64,000 bases of DNA from Paenibacillus sp. MMS20-IR301 (GTDB lineage Bacteria > Bacillota > Bacilli > Paenibacillales > Paenibacillaceae), in the NCBI RefSeq assembly GCF_032302195.1, contig NZ_CP135275.1, positions 5,586,001 through 5,650,000 of the forward strand, in the 5' to 3' direction. This document shows, in pieces, positions 9,594 to 18,798 of this stretch (its first letter is position 1; every line of letters begins with the position of its first letter). Below the pieces are notes generated by a model, which worked only from the letters and a program-made list of their open reading frames with translations, did no database searches and was not told the DNA's origin. The translations under genes were made by a program, and so were the position numbers.

Positions 9594-11975
9594 ATGCAGT
9601 ACGGTCATTTTGACGAAAAGAACAAAGAGTACCTAATTATGAAACCGAATACACCCGCCCCCTGGGCCAACTACCTGGGCTCACCGGAATATGGTGCGAT
9701 TATCTCAGGAAATGCCGGAGGCTACAGCTTTGTGAAGTCCGGGGCCAACGGACGGCATCTCCGCTACCACTTCAATTCCAACGACGAGCCGGGACGCTAC
9801 ATCTATGTGAGGGACTTAGAGAACGGAGATTACTGGTCCGGCTCCTGGCAGCCTGTAGGCAAAGATCTGGAGAAGTACCAATCGGTATGCCATCATGGAA
9901 CCGGATACACGAACATTGTTGCGGACTACGATAACATTCATACAGAGTCTTTATATTATGTACCGCTGAACAAAACCTACGAGGTATGGCGGATGAAGGT
10001 CCGCAACGACGGTACTCAGCCGCGGAAGCTGGCGCTCTTCGGGTTTGCCGAATTGACCAACGATAATAACTATGAGCAGGATACCGTCAACCTTCAGTAC
10101 ACCCTGTTCATCTCGCGGACTTACTACAAGAATAATAAGATTCTTCAAGTCATCAATGAAAATATTACCGAAGAGCAAAGCTGGAGATTCTTCGGCGCGG
10201 CCGGCGCAGAGGTTGCCGGTTATGACGGTGACCGGGATACGTTCCTTGGTGACTACCGCAGCTACGGAAATCCGGCCTCAGTAGAGAACGGCCAGTGTTC
10301 GAATTCGCTGAACTATAATACTAACGCCTGCGGCGCCCTGCAGATCAATGTAGAGCTGCAGCCGGGTGAAGAGAAGGAAGTCGCCTTCCTATTGGGTCAA
10401 TATGATGAACAGGGTGCATCCGAAATTCTTAAACACTACAAGGATCTGTCCGTTGTTGAACAGGAGCTCGCTGAATTGAAGGAGTTCTGGCACAGCAAGC
10501 TTAACCGCTTCCAGGTCCAGACCCCAAGCAACAATCTCAACAATATGATCAACACCTGGAATGCATATCAGTGCTTCATTACCTTCATCTGGTCCCGTGC
10601 CGCCTCCTTCCAGTACTCCGGTCTGCGCAACGGCCTCGGTTACCGGGATACAGTGCAGGATATTCAAGGCATTATCCACCTGGATCATGAGATGGCCCTT
10701 GAACGTCTGAGATTAATGATATCAGCACAGGTCTCTAATGGGGGCGGTCTGCCACTCGTGAAATTCGACCACAATCCGGGGCATGAAGGTACACCTGACG
10801 ATCCTGAATATGTACGGGAAACCGGTCATCCGCATTACCGTGCCGATGACGCCCTTTGGCTGTTCCCGACGGTTATTAAATACTTAAATGAAAGCGGTAA
10901 CTGGGATTTCACAGATGAAATGGTGCCATATTCCGATAAAGGTGAAGACACAGTATACGGCCATCTGCGCCAGGCTCTGCAGTTCAGCCTGGACCGCATG
11001 GGTGCACACGGTATGCCGGTCGGGCTGCATGCCGACTGGAACGACTGTCTGCGCCTTGGCGCCAAAGGCGAATCGCTGTTTGTCGCCTTCCAGCTGTACA
11101 TGGGCTTCAAGGTATTTATGGAGATTGCCCGGAATAAGAACAAGCCAGCGGATGTAGAATGGGCACAGGGCCTGCTCGATGAGCTGGACGGCAATATTCA
11201 GAAGTATGCCTGGGAGAAGGATCAGTTCGTCCGCGGATTCACTGAAGACAACTACACGATCGGCTCCTGGGAGAACGATGAAGGCAAGATTTGGCTGAAT
11301 CCGCAGAGCTGGGCTGTGTTAAGCGGCGCTGCCTCACCGGAGCAGGCGAAGCTCTCGATGGATAAGGTATACGAGAATCTGCGGACCGATTACGGCACGA
11401 TGATTTTCTATCCGCCGTTCCGCAAATACGGATTGCCTGTAGCGCTTATGGCCCTGTTCAACGCCTCAACCAAGGAGAACGGCGGAATCTTCAGCCAGCC
11501 GCAGGGATGGCTCATTCTGGCCGAGACGATGATCGGCAACGGCGGACGCGCCTTCGAGTATTTCCTGAACTGCAGTCCGGCCAGCATGAACGACAAGGCT
11601 GAGGTCCGTAAGCTGGAGCCTTACGTGCACGGGCAGTTCGTTGAGTCTAAGGACAGCCCGTATCAGGGCCGGGCCCATGTGCACTGGCTCACCGGTACCG
11701 CCTCAACCGTGATGGTCTCCCTGGTAGAGGGCATCATGGGGGTTCAGCCGCAGAAGGATGGCCTCCGCCTGAATCCATGCGTTCCTTCGGACTGGACAGA
11801 CTTCTCCATGGTGCGGGAATTCCGCGGGAAGAAGCTGAACATCCGGGTGGAGAACAAGAACGGTGTGGAGAAAGGCGTGTCCCGTATCGTTATTAACGGT
11901 GAAGAAATCCAGGGCGACCTGATTCCGGTGTCCGCAATGACGGAGGAGAACGAAGTGCTCGTCGTTATGGGCTAG
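9594..11975 (+). CDS. GH94 disaccharide phosphorylase (cellobiose/chitobiose phosphorylase-like)
   Basis: Glycoside hydrolase family 94 enzymes phosphorolyse beta-linked disaccharides in the cytoplasm, giving a sugar 1-phosphate and a free sugar. The 793-residue protein starts MQYGHFDEKNKEY, has NAGGYSF near residue 45, GDYWSGSWQPVGK near 85, GLGYRDTVQD near 345 and HADWNDCL near 480; the Asp of ADWND is the expected general acid. The ATG at 9594 has AGGAGG 7 bases upstream; the ATG at 9588 is only one base from it. A TATAAT at 9507-9512 may be its -10 box. Specificity among cellobiose, laminaribiose and N,N'-diacetylchitobiose cannot be fixed from sequence. No sugar transporter is adjacent. 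Confidence 0.92.
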   Translation: MQYGHFDEKNKEYLIMKPNTPAPWANYLGSPEYGAIISGNAGGYSFVKSGANGRHLRYHFNSNDEPGRYIYVRDLENGDYWSGSWQPVGKDLEKYQSVCHHGTGYTNIVADYDNIHTESLYYVPLNKTYEVWRMKVRNDGTQPRKLALFGFAELTNDNNYEQDTVNLQYTLFISRTYYKNNKILQVINENITEEQSWRFFGAAGAEVAGYDGDRDTFLGDYRSYGNPASVENGQCSNSLNYNTNACGALQINVELQPGEEKEVAFLLGQYDEQGASEILKHYKDLSVVEQELAELKEFWHSKLNRFQVQTPSNNLNNMINTWNAYQCFITFIWSRAASFQYSGLRNGLGYRDTVQDIQGIIHLDHEMALERLRLMISAQVSNGGGLPLVKFDHNPGHEGTPDDPEYVRETGHPHYRADDALWLFPTVIKYLNESGNWDFTDEMVPYSDKGEDTVYGHLRQALQFSLDRMGAHGMPVGLHADWNDCLRLGAKGESLFVAFQLYMGFKVFMEIARNKNKPADVEWAQGLLDELDGNIQKYAWEKDQFVRGFTEDNYTIGSWENDEGKIWLNPQSWAVLSGAASPEQAKLSMDKVYENLRTDYGTMIFYPPFRKYGLPVALMALFNASTKENGGIFSQPQGWLILAETMIGNGGRAFEYFLNCSPASMNDKAEVRKLEPYVHGQFVESKDSPYQGRAHVHWLTGTASTVMVSLVEGIMGVQPQKDGLRLNPCVPSDWTDFSMVREFRGKKLNIRVENKNGVEKGVSRIVINGEEIQGDLIPVSAMTEENEVLVVMG

Positions 11976-11987
11976 GCTTGTAATATT

Positions 11988-12020
11988 AAATAGGGCGGAC
12001 CCTGGCGGTCCGCCCTATTT
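11988..12020. terminator. Terminator after the GH94 gene
   Basis: AAATAGGGCGGACC (11988-12001 region) pairs perfectly, over 14 bases, with GGTCCGCCCTATTT (12007-12020) around a short TGGC-type loop. It lies just after the GH94 stop. Confidence 0.85.
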
Positions 12021-12036
12021 ATATGAAACTGCACGT

Positions 12037-12218
12037 GAAGCGGACTGAGAATCCGTTATTCTGCGAAAAATCCTCTTACTTGAGCTGAAACGGACTGATA
12101 ATCCCTTATTCACTTGATTTAATCCTGAAATGAGGTAAAACGAGTCGATTAACGGCTTCTGAGCCCACTTATTCGGATAATCAGGCCGATCGGCTCAAAT
12201 AACGGAATTACAGTCCTT
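12037..12218. repeat. Three copies of a ~25 bp intergenic repeat
   Basis: Two direct copies, at 12037-12061 and 12087-12111, share CGGACTGA-AATCC-TTATTC with few differences. A third, inverted copy covers 12198-12218 (reverse complement AAGGACTGTAATTCCGTTATT). No gene is visible in 12021-12224. The element is probably a short dispersed repeat of this genome. Confidence 0.6.
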
Positions 12219-12224
12219 ATCAGC

Positions 12225-12635
12225 CTACTTCAATATCTTATTCAGCTCCTCCGCCTGCCTCCTGCTATTCACTCTGGCATAGAAATAGAAAGCGATCGTA
12301 TGCAGCACAACCGATAACAGCAGCATCCCCGGCAGCCAGGACTTAATCTGATCGAACATCTCTACAGAGAAGAGCCATACCATCCCCATTCCGCCTGACA
12401 GGCTGAGGATTGAAGAAATGAGAATATTCCAGAGCGGTCTCAGCGTGAAATGGTTCCACAAGGCATTATACATAACCCCGAACATCCCCGCAGCAATCAC
12501 TGCAATCCCGGCAAGCCGCCACAAGTACAGCATATCCACCGATTGCTCCCGGAAAAATACCGTTAACAGCAGCGTCACCCATAGTGAGGTTAAAGTGAAT
12601 ACCTGAAAGAATGATTGTTTGAGCTGATTAGCCAT
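12225..12635 (-). CDS. DUF3021-family membrane protein
   Basis: This 136-residue integral membrane protein has four predicted hydrophobic segments (VFTLTSLWVTLLLTVFF, LAGIAVIAAGMFGVMY, ILISSILSLSGGMGMVWLF, GMLLLSVVLHTIAFYFYA) and a charged C-terminus. The ATG at 12633-12635 has AGGAGG 7 bases upstream. Family knowledge: DUF3021 proteins are typically encoded directly after a LytTR DNA-binding protein, as here, where the two genes overlap by 8 bases. By analogy it may restrain or sense for the LytTR regulator at the membrane; this is not shown by the sequence. Confidence 0.85.
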   Translation of the reverse strand: MANQLKQSFFQVFTLTSLWVTLLLTVFFREQSVDMLYLWRLAGIAVIAAGMFGVMYNALWNHFTLRPLWNILISSILSLSGGMGMVWLFSVEMFDQIKSWLPGMLLLSVVLHTIAFYFYARVNSRRQAEELNKILK

Positions 12636-13077
12636 GATAATTCCTCCTAAAATTCTTGATATAGTGGCGGCTGACAAAATAAGCATCACCGTTCGTCAGC
12701 ATTACTTGGATTCGTGCCTGATCTGTAGCCGAGAACTCTTTAATGTGCCTGGTGTTGATAATAGTCTGGTTATTGATCTTCATAAACTGGGGGGAGTCCA
12801 GAACGTCCAGGGCGAACTTCAGCCGCGTATGAAGCAGATACATCTCCCCGCTAATCAGACGGACGCTGCACATCCGGCCTTCCGGTTCTATCACCGCAAT
12901 GGTGCTGGCCACAACCGGAAGCTCCCGGTTATTCCTGGCGTTAATCACCACAATCCGCTGCTCTGCCGTCTGAATACCCGCTTCAATATCTCCCCAGTTT
13001 GCCTGCTCTGCCGGGTGCGTAACGACCTTCGCGGTTCCCCGGTTCATTCCTGCGTTTGCTTCAAATATAACTTCCAA
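12628..13077 (-). CDS. LytTR-family DNA-binding regulator
   Basis: The protein, 149 residues, has a C-terminal LytTR domain (residues ~50-148, KINNQTIINTRHIKEF, GDAYFVSRHYIKNFR), a beta-rich DNA-binding fold. The N-terminus is a short region and not a phosphoreceiver domain, so it is not a classical response regulator. The only good ribosome binding site, AGGAGG, is 9 bases before a TTG at 13075-13077; the upstream ATG at 13104 precedes that site and is unlikely to be the start. Its stop overlaps the DUF3021 start, so translation is coupled. Autoregulation is common for this pair. Confidence 0.87.
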   Translation of the reverse strand: MEVIFEANAGMNRGTAKVVTHPAEQANWGDIEAGIQTAEQRIVVINARNNRELPVVASTIAVIEPEGRMCSVRLISGEMYLLHTRLKFALDVLDSPQFMKINNQTIINTRHIKEFSATDQARIQVMLTNGDAYFVSRHYIKNFRRNYHG

Positions 13078-13252
13078 GCTGTATTTCCTCCTCTCAGGTC
13101 TCATCTTATTATCAAAAAAGAGCCGTGAACACTATTATGCGTTTTGTTGCATGAATCCGCCGGTTTGTTACACTTCTCCAATCCTGAAACTCCGCCCGTT
13201 CACTCACGTACATACAAATGGAAATAATTACACTACCAGGGGGAAATACAAA

Positions 13253-13837
13253 ATGAAGAAAAAATTTGTTATCAGTATCATCATTACTCTTATAGCACTT
13301 ACAGGATGCAGCCCGGATAAAAACACGGCAGAACCTGCAGCGGATCAGACCGCTGATTCAACAGAAGCACCAGGATCAGCAACTCCAGCTGAAGCACCTG
13401 CACTTGAATCTACACCAGCACCCACGAAGGCCCCTAAACCTACGCCTGCACCTAAAAAAATGTCGGGAACCGAAGCCGTGGCGCTTGAATATGTGCATAC
13501 TTTTGTGAACGGGACGGATGATGAAGCGAAAACCGCCTTTATTACTGAACATGTCTACCCCGATGCCCAGATGTTATTTCAAGTCATACAATCTTTAGAA
13601 GTTCCCGACGATCAGAAACTTAACCACCCGCAGGTTATAGAATCCGCTCATTATTCCGATGAAGGCGGTATGCAAGTTGAAGCCGTGCTCATCCATGGAG
13701 AAAAAGGCGCTGATGCCAAAAGCGAATTCATTGTCCTGCTCACAGACCAAAAAATCATCTGGGCAGCCGCCTCATCGGATCAGGATACATTTGGTGAGGT
13801 AAGGAATGTTTTTAAGGAGCCTCTTCCGCAGCTATAA
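13253..13837 (+). CDS. Lipoprotein of unknown function
   Basis: The protein, 194 residues, starts with a type II signal peptide (MKKKFVISIIITLIALTGC); the LTGC lipobox places the lipidated cysteine near residue 19. A low-complexity Thr/Pro/Ala/Lys linker follows to about residue 75. The remainder is a compact domain of about 115 residues with a DUF4878-like or NTF2-like flavour (EYVHTFVNGTDDEAKTAFI), a weak resemblance only. GGGGG stands 8 bases before the ATG at 13253. It should be anchored to the outer face of the membrane. Confidence 0.82.
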   Translation: MKKKFVISIIITLIALTGCSPDKNTAEPAADQTADSTEAPGSATPAEAPALESTPAPTKAPKPTPAPKKMSGTEAVALEYVHTFVNGTDDEAKTAFITEHVYPDAQMLFQVIQSLEVPDDQKLNHPQVIESAHYSDEGGMQVEAVLIHGEKGADAKSEFIVLLTDQKIIWAAASSDQDTFGEVRNVFKEPLPQL

Positions 13838-13851
13838 TCATAAATCACACG

Positions 13852-13894
13852 AAAAATGCAGCACGACCTGTTGTGGAGGACGCGCTGCATTTTT
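13852..13894. terminator. Terminator after the lipoprotein gene
   Basis: AAAAATGCAGC (13852-13862) pairs with GCTGCATTTTT (13884-13894). It separates the lipoprotein gene from the convergent pnkp operon and could serve both. Confidence 0.85.
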
Positions 13895-13928
13895 AAGTTG
13901 TACCGCTCTTTTTGCATACACATTATTA

Positions 13929-16514
13929 TTACAACCGCGGATCTATCTCCTTCTCCTTCGTCACCTCAAATAGCAGGTTCGCGGCGATCTGCTTATAAGC
14001 CTCGTTCTCAGCCGAAATCTCATCCAGCCTGATCTCCAGCATCTGCCGGCCCAGCCGGTGCTCAGCCAAGGACGTGCGCAGCTTGGGAGCAATATTCTTC
14101 TGCTTCAGCAGCTTGGCATATTTATGCGGGAACTTGTAGTCATACCCGTAGATGATCGACAGGTAGCCGGGATTGCGGACCTTCAGGTACGGAACCACAC
14201 CTTGCTGCTCCTGCTCCGGTTTGATCACAATCCCTTCCATACCTTTTTCCACCGTTATTGCGGCAAAATACGCTTCTGCCCTGATGTAGGCATCCGGTTC
14301 ATTCAAGTCGAGCACCAGAATCTCGTCGTCATTCAGGAAACGGTATTGCTCCGAGGTAATGCCCTCAGGGATCCGCTCCCCGCCGTTCTCCAGCACTTCC
14401 TTCAATATGGCAAAAGGTTTATACGCAAGCTCCCCATCACCCGCATACAGCTCCAGCTGCTGCTTGTATATATGGTAAGCCTCATCACGCTGATCAAGGT
14501 CTACATATGAGTCCCGAATCTCCCGCACATGCTTATAGGTCTGATATACATGCGCCCCGTAGTTTTTGTTAAGCGCTTCTTTGGTCAGGTGATGCTGGTC
14601 CTGCTCAAACCCGCTCTCCGCAAAATCCTGAAAGAGCTTGCCCAGCGACTCTTCAAACCCGTGTTGTCTCAGGAAATCCAGCTCGGTCTCCAGCGCCTTG
14701 CCGATCGGGCGGAACTGGCGTTCAATCAGCCCGTCGCCAAGCGCCTTCCAGGGCAGCAGCTCCCCGTCCAGCAGAAGCACAGCAATACCCTGCTCCGCCA
14801 TATACGTTCCGAATTTATGCAGCAGAGCTTCATAGACAGGCGTCAGATCTACAGCTTTGACCTTGTAGCCGTTACGGCTGACTGCATAGCACTGCTCAAG
14901 CTCCCGGTAGAGATATATACTGCAGCGCGAACCCATATATTTGGGCTGCAGCACGACTTCTGACACACGGCGCTCGGCAAAATAATCCAGGCCCTTACGC
15001 AGCGACTCCAGCTCTCCTGCAGGCACATCTTTGTCCGCAGGCGACATCGTCCCGGAGATGAAGTTGACCTTGTTCCGCGAGGAATACTGCAGTCTGCGCA
15101 TGGACTCATAATCCAGCTCCTGGAGGGATACCATCTGCTCTTCCCGGAACAGAACCGGCAATTCCTCCGTCAGCGCGGTGATCTGCGACTTATAGCTTTT
15201 ATAGAACGGCTTAAATGACATGCGGACGGAAGTCAGCATATTCCCCTGCACGGCTCCCGTGTCGAGATGAAGCTTATTCTTGATCTGGAACGTCTGCTTC
15301 GCGGCAATATGCCCGAAGAGATGATAGGGATGATTGCTCACTGCCTCCTGCTTCAGGAAATCCAGCTGCTGCTCATACGCCGATTCCCGGTCCAGCCGGA
15401 AATTGCGCTGATGACGCAGCGAGTTCGTATCCAGCTTCCCGATATACTTATTGCAGCATGGCGCATGCGTTACATAGAAGGACGGACCCTGCACGCCAAT
15501 ATAGCGGTAAAAGGGCTTGGAACGCTCCACCAGCAGCGCAAATTTACCGGACAGCTCCTGGTCCTCTTGTAACACCTGGACCGAATCGAAATATGTTCTA
15601 AGCAGCTCCGGCTCCGTCCCTTGAATCTCACCCTTCAGGTGCTTATATACAAAGTTCTCATGGTTACCGAGTACGAACAGGAAATGTTCACGGTTCTCAT
15701 ACAGGAATTCTATGATCTCCCGGGTCTGCTTGCCCTTATCAATCCAGTCTCCCACAAGAATGATCTTGGTGTTACTGAGCTTGTCGGCGGCACTTAACCG
15801 GCCATCTTCAATTTTGTAGCCGTAGCTGCGCAACAATCCCTGAAGCTCTCCTGCACACTCGTGGACATCCCCAACTACAATGTATTCCTGATTCTGCGGA
15901 AGTACCGTTGCTGCATAAGCATCCCAATCCTGGATGATTACCCGGTAGTCAGGGTTAGGCAGAGCATCATCTCCGAGCAGGAAGTCTTTCGCGCGCACTT
16001 TATGAATTTTGCTGTAGCCTTCGCGGGACAGGACGGGCAGAACTTCTTTTCGCAGCCGGTTCAAGTGATTCGAGATTACCTTCTTCGAGCGCTCCGAGGC
16101 ATAATAATCCTCACGTTTGCGGTAATCAAACAGGATCACCTCGAGGTTGTAGTTATTCTCCTGGGCAATCGCACGGACCTTACTGCGGTAATCCTCTGCC
16201 AGCCCAATCGTATCCACAATTACAAACTCCGCATTGACCGGGAAGGAGGTCACCAGCTTCAGCCGCTCGAACAGGAGCTGGAAGGTATGCGAGCTCGCCT
16301 CCAGCATCACCTGATCATATTTATCGTAGTCATGGCCCAAGATCTCCTGCCGGATACGGTCCGAGGACAGGTACTGTACGTTCATACGCAGTCCGCTTAA
16401 GTGTTCTTCCAGCTTCAGCTGAGGAATCAGAATCTCCTTGGCAAAAGTCGACTTCCCGCATTCCGTGGCTCCCACCAGCATGAATATCGTGTGTACACGG
16501 GTTTGAATATCCAT
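13929..16514 (-). CDS. pnkp: Bacterial polynucleotide kinase-phosphatase-ligase (RNA repair)
   Basis: Pnkp heals and seals broken RNA ends. All three modules are visible in this 861-residue protein: a 5'-kinase with P-loop GATECGKST at residues 15-23; a calcineurin-type 2',3'-phosphatase with GDVHE near 215, GDWIDKG near 252 and GNHENF near 281; and a C-terminal nucleotidyltransferase/ligase-like domain with LQPKYMGSR near 521, whose Lys is the predicted adenylation site. Family knowledge: bacterial Pnkp works with Hen1, which adds a 2'-O-methyl group so the sealed RNA resists re-cleavage. AAGGAGG lies 8 bases before the ATG, and the Hen1 stop is 3 bases upstream, so the two are one operon. 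A likely target is RNA, especially tRNA, cut by ribotoxins. Confidence 0.95.
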   Translation of the reverse strand: MDIQTRVHTIFMLVGATECGKSTFAKEILIPQLKLEEHLSGLRMNVQYLSSDRIRQEILGHDYDKYDQVMLEASSHTFQLLFERLKLVTSFPVNAEFVIVDTIGLAEDYRSKVRAIAQENNYNLEVILFDYRKREDYYASERSKKVISNHLNRLRKEVLPVLSREGYSKIHKVRAKDFLLGDDALPNPDYRVIIQDWDAYAATVLPQNQEYIVVGDVHECAGELQGLLRSYGYKIEDGRLSAADKLSNTKIILVGDWIDKGKQTREIIEFLYENREHFLFVLGNHENFVYKHLKGEIQGTEPELLRTYFDSVQVLQEDQELSGKFALLVERSKPFYRYIGVQGPSFYVTHAPCCNKYIGKLDTNSLRHQRNFRLDRESAYEQQLDFLKQEAVSNHPYHLFGHIAAKQTFQIKNKLHLDTGAVQGNMLTSVRMSFKPFYKSYKSQITALTEELPVLFREEQMVSLQELDYESMRRLQYSSRNKVNFISGTMSPADKDVPAGELESLRKGLDYFAERRVSEVVLQPKYMGSRCSIYLYRELEQCYAVSRNGYKVKAVDLTPVYEALLHKFGTYMAEQGIAVLLLDGELLPWKALGDGLIERQFRPIGKALETELDFLRQHGFEESLGKLFQDFAESGFEQDQHHLTKEALNKNYGAHVYQTYKHVREIRDSYVDLDQRDEAYHIYKQQLELYAGDGELAYKPFAILKEVLENGGERIPEGITSEQYRFLNDDEILVLDLNEPDAYIRAEAYFAAITVEKGMEGIVIKPEQEQQGVVPYLKVRNPGYLSIIYGYDYKFPHKYAKLLKQKNIAPKLRTSLAEHRLGRQMLEIRLDEISAENEAYKQIAANLLFEVTKEKEIDPRL

Positions 16515-16517
16515 ATT

Positions 16518-17783
16518 CTATTCCTCCTTTCTGCGCACAATCGCACTCTGCGTCGTCCGGATCTCGTCAACCCGGTCACCGATCAGCGAATACTCTACCT
16601 CAACCGCTAGGCCTTGAACCGTATCCGCAAACCACTCACGGAATGCCTCATGGCCCATTTCCCACTTGTGATCCTCATGCCGGAACTCCTCCAGCTCGTA
16701 ATAGCGGTTGAAATCGGCATTCGGTGTCGTCACAATCAGCTGCTCAAAATTCACCTGGCCAATGATTTGCCGCACAAGTTCAGCCGCTTCAGCCTCGCTC
16801 ATATGCTCCACAACCTCCGTTAGAATCACATCGACCTGCTCGCCGTTATACGACTCCAGGAAATGATCCAGTAAGCCGTAGGTGACAATATTATCGATCT
16901 CCTTCGCCTTGGCTTTCCGGTTGACAGCTTCAAGCGATTCCTCGGCGATATCGATGGCATAATAGGCACTTTCAATCTTGGCGGCAAACGGTATGGCATA
17001 GAAACCCTCCCCGCAGCCAATATCCAGAATCGCTTTGTTGAACGGCAGCCTGCTTGAAATGAAGGTACGCCGCTGCATCGCCGTCCCGCCATACTTCAGC
17101 CCGATCGAGTACTGCTCCGTCTGTTCAATAGCTGCTTTATACCGCTTGAACCGGTCTCTGGAGGTCAGGAAATTACGGGCAAACAGACTCCGGATATAGA
17201 ACGGGGCATCGATGACGTTCAGGCTGCGGATATATTTATCCAGCACCTTATCCGAGATATCGATATATTCATCACCGAATATAGATAAGAACAGGGACAG
17301 CACGCCCGCCATATGCAGGAGGTGATACAAGCTTTTCTGCGTGGTAATGGTCAGGGAGTAGCTCTTATGCGCCTGGTGCTGCAGGGAGAAGGTATACTCC
17401 TTCAGATGTTTATTGAAAAACTCCATATAATGCAGCCGTTCCACCTGAACCATGTTGATATAGAAGGTATGCTCATATCCCTCGATATCCCGCTCATCCT
17501 GTGCCTTGAAAGGGGTAGAGAAGAACTCATTGACCGCATTCAGCGGAAACAGCGGCGTGTTATACCGGGATACATTGAGATACTCGAAGCTCTCGCTGCT
17601 GCTCTGCTTGTAGGAGATTTCATTCTCTGCATCCTTGAAAAAAATATTATACGCCGCATCGTCCGAGTACCAGCCGTAAGCCATTCCCTGACGGACCGGG
17701 CGCAGCTGCATGCCGCTCTGCGGGTTTTTTTTGATTAAAAAGCTGAAGTTCGGATTGGTCGATTTCAGTTGTACAATAGCCAT
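16518..17783 (-). CDS. hen1: 3'-terminal RNA ribose 2'-O-methyltransferase Hen1
   Basis: Hen1 methylates the 2'-OH of the 3'-terminal nucleotide of broken RNA before Pnkp seals it. The 421-residue protein has the bacterial Hen1 N-terminal domain (residues ~1-200) and a C-terminal SAM methyltransferase with ILDIGCGEGFYA near residue 250. The Mn-binding residues of the family are recognisable in EVVEHM near 322 and in FRHEDHKWEMGH near 364. AGGAGG is 9 bases before the ATG. It sits between rlaP and pnkp with tight spacing, so it is an operon member. Confidence 0.95.
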   Translation of the reverse strand: MAIVQLKSTNPNFSFLIKKNPQSGMQLRPVRQGMAYGWYSDDAAYNIFFKDAENEISYKQSSSESFEYLNVSRYNTPLFPLNAVNEFFSTPFKAQDERDIEGYEHTFYINMVQVERLHYMEFFNKHLKEYTFSLQHQAHKSYSLTITTQKSLYHLLHMAGVLSLFLSIFGDEYIDISDKVLDKYIRSLNVIDAPFYIRSLFARNFLTSRDRFKRYKAAIEQTEQYSIGLKYGGTAMQRRTFISSRLPFNKAILDIGCGEGFYAIPFAAKIESAYYAIDIAEESLEAVNRKAKAKEIDNIVTYGLLDHFLESYNGEQVDVILTEVVEHMSEAEAAELVRQIIGQVNFEQLIVTTPNADFNRYYELEEFRHEDHKWEMGHEAFREWFADTVQGLAVEVEYSLIGDRVDEIRTTQSAIVRRKEE

Positions 17784-17810
17784 TTTGTTCTTCCTCCTGT
17801 CAGGTTTACT

Positions 17811-18605
17811 CTAGAACCGCATTCCCCATACTTCCTGCAGGGCTTCCCGGAACACAGCATCCAGCTGCTGGTCTCTTGAGTCTTCTTGAAGACTTAGGGC
17901 TGCGACCGCTGCGGCCTCCAGCGCTTCGATTTGCTTTTCCAAATATTCGTTGATGACATTCAGGCGAGGCTCATAGTCCAGCTCCTCACCGGATTTCTTC
18001 CGTGCCAACAATTGCTGCACTACCTGCCACAGCTCTTGGTCCTGCGGAATCAGCCGCTCTACCAGCACATCGAACTCCATCGGCGGCATCGCTTCGTAAC
18101 GGTGAATCCATTCACAGGCCAGCACCGGGCGCAGCACGTAAAAGTATTTCTTGATCTTGACCTGCTCACCCTGCAGGTAATCGCGGTAATTGCCTTTCGC
18201 CATATTGAGATAATGGTACATACAGGATTTCGGCGAAAAGGTATACGGGGAGATCCCCCTGAGCTGCTCCGCCACGCTGAATTTCTCTGTATATTGGATC
18301 GGCGACTGCAGCCATTCCAGCAGCGGCGGATTGGACTTGCGGAAAAGACGCAGCGCCTTGCGTAAATCCCAGCCGTTAATGTCCAGCATATTGCTAATAG
18401 GCCGCTCTATGACATCGCGTTTATCGTAGATGGACAAATACCATTCCGGCTTGTGCAAATAGATGAATCTTACATCATAATCGCTGTCCTGCGAGGGGAA
18501 CCCCCACGCCCGGCTGCCTGATTCACAGGCATACAGGATCGTTACTTGCTCTTCCTGTTCAATCTGCTCAAGTTGCTCGCGGATGAGCTTATTTATAGGG
18601 TTCAT
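17811..18605 (-). CDS. RNA-repair-associated nucleotidyltransferase (RlaP/YcgL-type)
   Basis: This is a 264-residue nucleotidyltransferase of the polymerase-beta superfamily (COG3541). The active-site signature is SGSRAWGFPSQDSDYDVRF: Gly-Ser at residues 30-31 and the metal-binding Asp-x-Asp at 42 and 44. Family knowledge: such genes often lie in RNA-repair operons (named RlaP) and might add nucleotides to damaged ends, but the reaction is not established. The ATG at 18603-18605 is preferred because GGAGG is 7 bases upstream; the ATG at 18611 is too close. It is the first gene of the rlaP-hen1-pnkp operon and faces away from the WYL gene. Confidence 0.88.
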   Translation of the reverse strand: MNPINKLIREQLEQIEQEEQVTILYACESGSRAWGFPSQDSDYDVRFIYLHKPEWYLSIYDKRDVIERPISNMLDINGWDLRKALRLFRKSNPPLLEWLQSPIQYTEKFSVAEQLRGISPYTFSPKSCMYHYLNMAKGNYRDYLQGEQVKIKKYFYVLRPVLACEWIHRYEAMPPMEFDVLVERLIPQDQELWQVVQQLLARKKSGEELDYEPRLNVINEYLEKQIEALEAAAVAALSLQEDSRDQQLDAVFREALQEVWGMRF

Positions 18606-18798
18606 TGTCATTCCTCCAGCTCTGGCAGCTTCATTAGCGTTAAGCTTGCTTGGTATACCCATCTTCCCTCATATTCCCATTCACGAACAGGGCAAAAGTA
18701 TGGCGGCGGCTAAAAAACCTTCCATTTTCTGTAGCTCTGGTGCTTAATAGAAGGAGAGTAAGATTACAATTCTACGCTTACTGGTTGGAGGGAATTAC

